A stretch of DNA of 64,000 nucleotides from Aristaeella hokkaidonensis (GTDB lineage Bacteria > Bacillota > Clostridia > Christensenellales > Aristaeellaceae). The notes beneath the pieces were generated by a model. The model was given only the letters and a program-made list of their open reading frames with translations, was not told where the DNA came from and did not search any database. Every line of letters begins with the position of its first letter. Within the stretch, counting starts at the first letter, position 1. The DNA lies in the NCBI RefSeq assembly GCF_018128945.1, contig NZ_CP068393.1, forward strand, positions 248,001 to 312,000, in the 5' to 3' direction. Made by a program: the position numbers and the translations under genes. Shown here in pieces: positions 62,971 through 64,000 of the stretch.

Positions 62971-63906
62971 ATGACGATTGATAAAATCCTGGCACTGGGC
63001 CAGACGGCAATGGAACTGGGACTGATCAACTCCCTGACGGTGCTGAGCCTGTTCCTGAGCTATTCCATGCTGAACGTTTGCGACCTGTCCACGGATGGGT
63101 GTTATACCCTGGGCGCCGCTGTTGGCGCACTGGTGGCGATTGCCGGCTATCCCTGGCTGTCCCTGCCGGCGGCCATGCTGGCCGGTATGATTTCCGGCTT
63201 TGTGACGGCGACCCTGCAGACCCGGATGGGCGTGCAGAGCCTGCTGGCGGGTATTGTGGTCAATACGGCCCTGTATTCCGTGAACATGGCGCTGACCGGC
63301 AACAAGGCGACCCTGAGCATGAACAAGACCACCACGATCTTCTCCATGGCGAAGAACCTGCTGAAGGATACGCCCCTGGCGGGTCAGAGCACGCTGATTG
63401 TGATGCTCATCGTGGTGGCGCTGGTGATCGTTTTCCTGTGCTTCTTCCTGAAGACGAAGCTGGGCCTGGCGATCCGTGCCACGGGAAGCAATGCGGACAT
63501 GGTACGCTCCTCGTCCATCAACCCCACGTTCACAACCACCGTCGGCCTGTGCATCTCCAACGCGTTTACCGGGCTGAGCGGCTGCCTCATGGCGCAGCAG
63601 GCGAAGAGCTTTGATATCAACATGGGCTCCGGCATGGTGACGGTGGCCCTGGCCAGCCTGCTGATCGGCGGCGTATTTGTCGCGAAGCACAAGCCGATTC
63701 CGCTGCGGGCTGTGGGCACGGTGCTGGGCGCGGTGATCTTCCGGATCGTATACGCACTGGCCCTGCGGTTCAATATGCCGGCCTTTATGCTCAAGGCGGT
63801 ATCCTCCATTATCGTGGTGCTGGCCATCTCCGGCCCCTATCTGCGGAAGCAGCTTCCGCTGATGATCCGCCGGTGGAAGGCTTCCCGGGAAGGGAGGAGT
63901 GCCTGA
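62971..63906 (+). CDS. trpY: Tryptophan ABC transporter permease
   Basis: 311 residues, about eight helices. It is of the branched-chain/BMP-like permease type: LSTDGCYTLGAAVGA, LQTRMGVQSLLAGIVVNTALYS, LGLAIRATGSNADMVRSSSINP and IGGVFVAKHKP. The ribosome site is weak (AGAGACTG). It overlaps the ATPase gene (TGATG). Confidence 0.9.
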   Translation: MTIDKILALGQTAMELGLINSLTVLSLFLSYSMLNVCDLSTDGCYTLGAAVGALVAIAGYPWLSLPAAMLAGMISGFVTATLQTRMGVQSLLAGIVVNTALYSVNMALTGNKATLSMNKTTTIFSMAKNLLKDTPLAGQSTLIVMLIVVALVIVFLCFFLKTKLGLAIRATGSNADMVRSSSINPTFTTTVGLCISNAFTGLSGCLMAQQAKSFDINMGSGMVTVALASLLIGGVFVAKHKPIPLRAVGTVLGAVIFRIVYALALRFNMPAFMLKAVSSIIVVLAISGPYLRKQLPLMIRRWKASREGRSA

Positions 63907-64000
63907 TGCTGGAACTGAAGAATGTCTGCAAAACCTTCCATGCCGGGACACCGGATGAGAAGAAGGCGCTGATCGACGTCTCCCTGAAGATTGAGGACGG
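63906..64000 (+). CDS. trpZ: Tryptophan ABC transporter ATPase, N-terminal fragment
   Basis: Only about 31 residues are in the window (LELKNVCKTFHAG and on to SLKIEDG), typical of the first strands of an ABC ATPase before Walker A. GGAAGGGAGG in the end of trpY serves as its ribosome site. The gene runs past base 64000. Confidence 0.85.
   Translation, partial: MLELKNVCKTFHAGTPDEKKALIDVSLKIED

Overview
The window looks like a chromosomal piece of a strictly anaerobic Gram-positive fermenter of the class Clostridia, probably from a gut or rumen. Ferredoxin-linked 2-oxoacid oxidoreductases, an Rnf complex, a T-box, an FMN riboswitch, intrinsic terminators, strong AGGAGG ribosome sites and many secreted proteins without outer-membrane partners all fit. 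Coding sequence prefers G/C in third positions while intergenic DNA is AT-rich. A Christensenellales-like host is only a guess. No tRNA, rRNA, prophage, transposase or CRISPR array was found.

Layout. 1-522: end of a sodium:solute symporter. 748-3410: two tandem secreted DUF3048 proteins. 3578-8877: two-component pair, GerMN lipoprotein and HtrA protease (envelope sensing). 8943-10160 (minus): PRPP synthetase. 10352-12700: secreted leucine-rich-repeat protein and polysaccharide deacetylase. 12716-14638 (minus): LacI-sensor/GGDEF protein. 14861-17821: three envelope proteins. 17942-28574: rnfC, an rnfD-rnfG fusion, rnfE, rnfA, rnfB, then a 1143-residue protein joining six FMN-binding domains to a complete pentaheme NrfA nitrite reductase, then ResB and CcsA for cytochrome c maturation. 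An SGNH hydrolase closes this run. 29811-32387: 2-oxoacid:ferredoxin oxidoreductase (vorDBAC). 32566-38213: second leucine-rich-repeat protein, gpmI, psuK-psuG, esterase. 38267-39088: FMN riboswitch and riboflavin transporter. 39270-41012: RqcH. 41337-46975 (minus): GH10 xylanase, nucleoside kinase, exonuclease, flavoprotein. 47174-50260: amino-acid ABC transporter with a DapF-like racemase. 50312-55739: AraC regulator with an oligosaccharide ABC transporter. 55894-57654: secreted flavin reductase. 57810-61457: iorA, iorB and a phenylacetate-CoA ligase. 61530-64000: tryptophan T-box followed by trpX, trpY and the start of trpZ.

How the genes fit together. VorDBAC and IorAB make reduced ferredoxin from branched-chain and aromatic 2-oxoacids. 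Rnf oxidises ferredoxin and pumps ions. The FMN-NrfA chimera and the secreted FMN/FAD reductase could take electrons on the outer face. ResB/CcsA supply haem attachment and the FMN-controlled transporter supplies flavin. This assembly is inferred from gene content and order. The ferredoxin-Rnf-flavin-NrfA chain is the best candidate for an undescribed system.

The second notable signal is noncoding: a family of structured intergenic repeats (near 7301-7452, 41021-41273 and 45485-45718). Their hairpin stems differ in sequence between copies yet stay complementary. They lie at or near gene 3' ends, and one forms the C-terminus of a flavoprotein.
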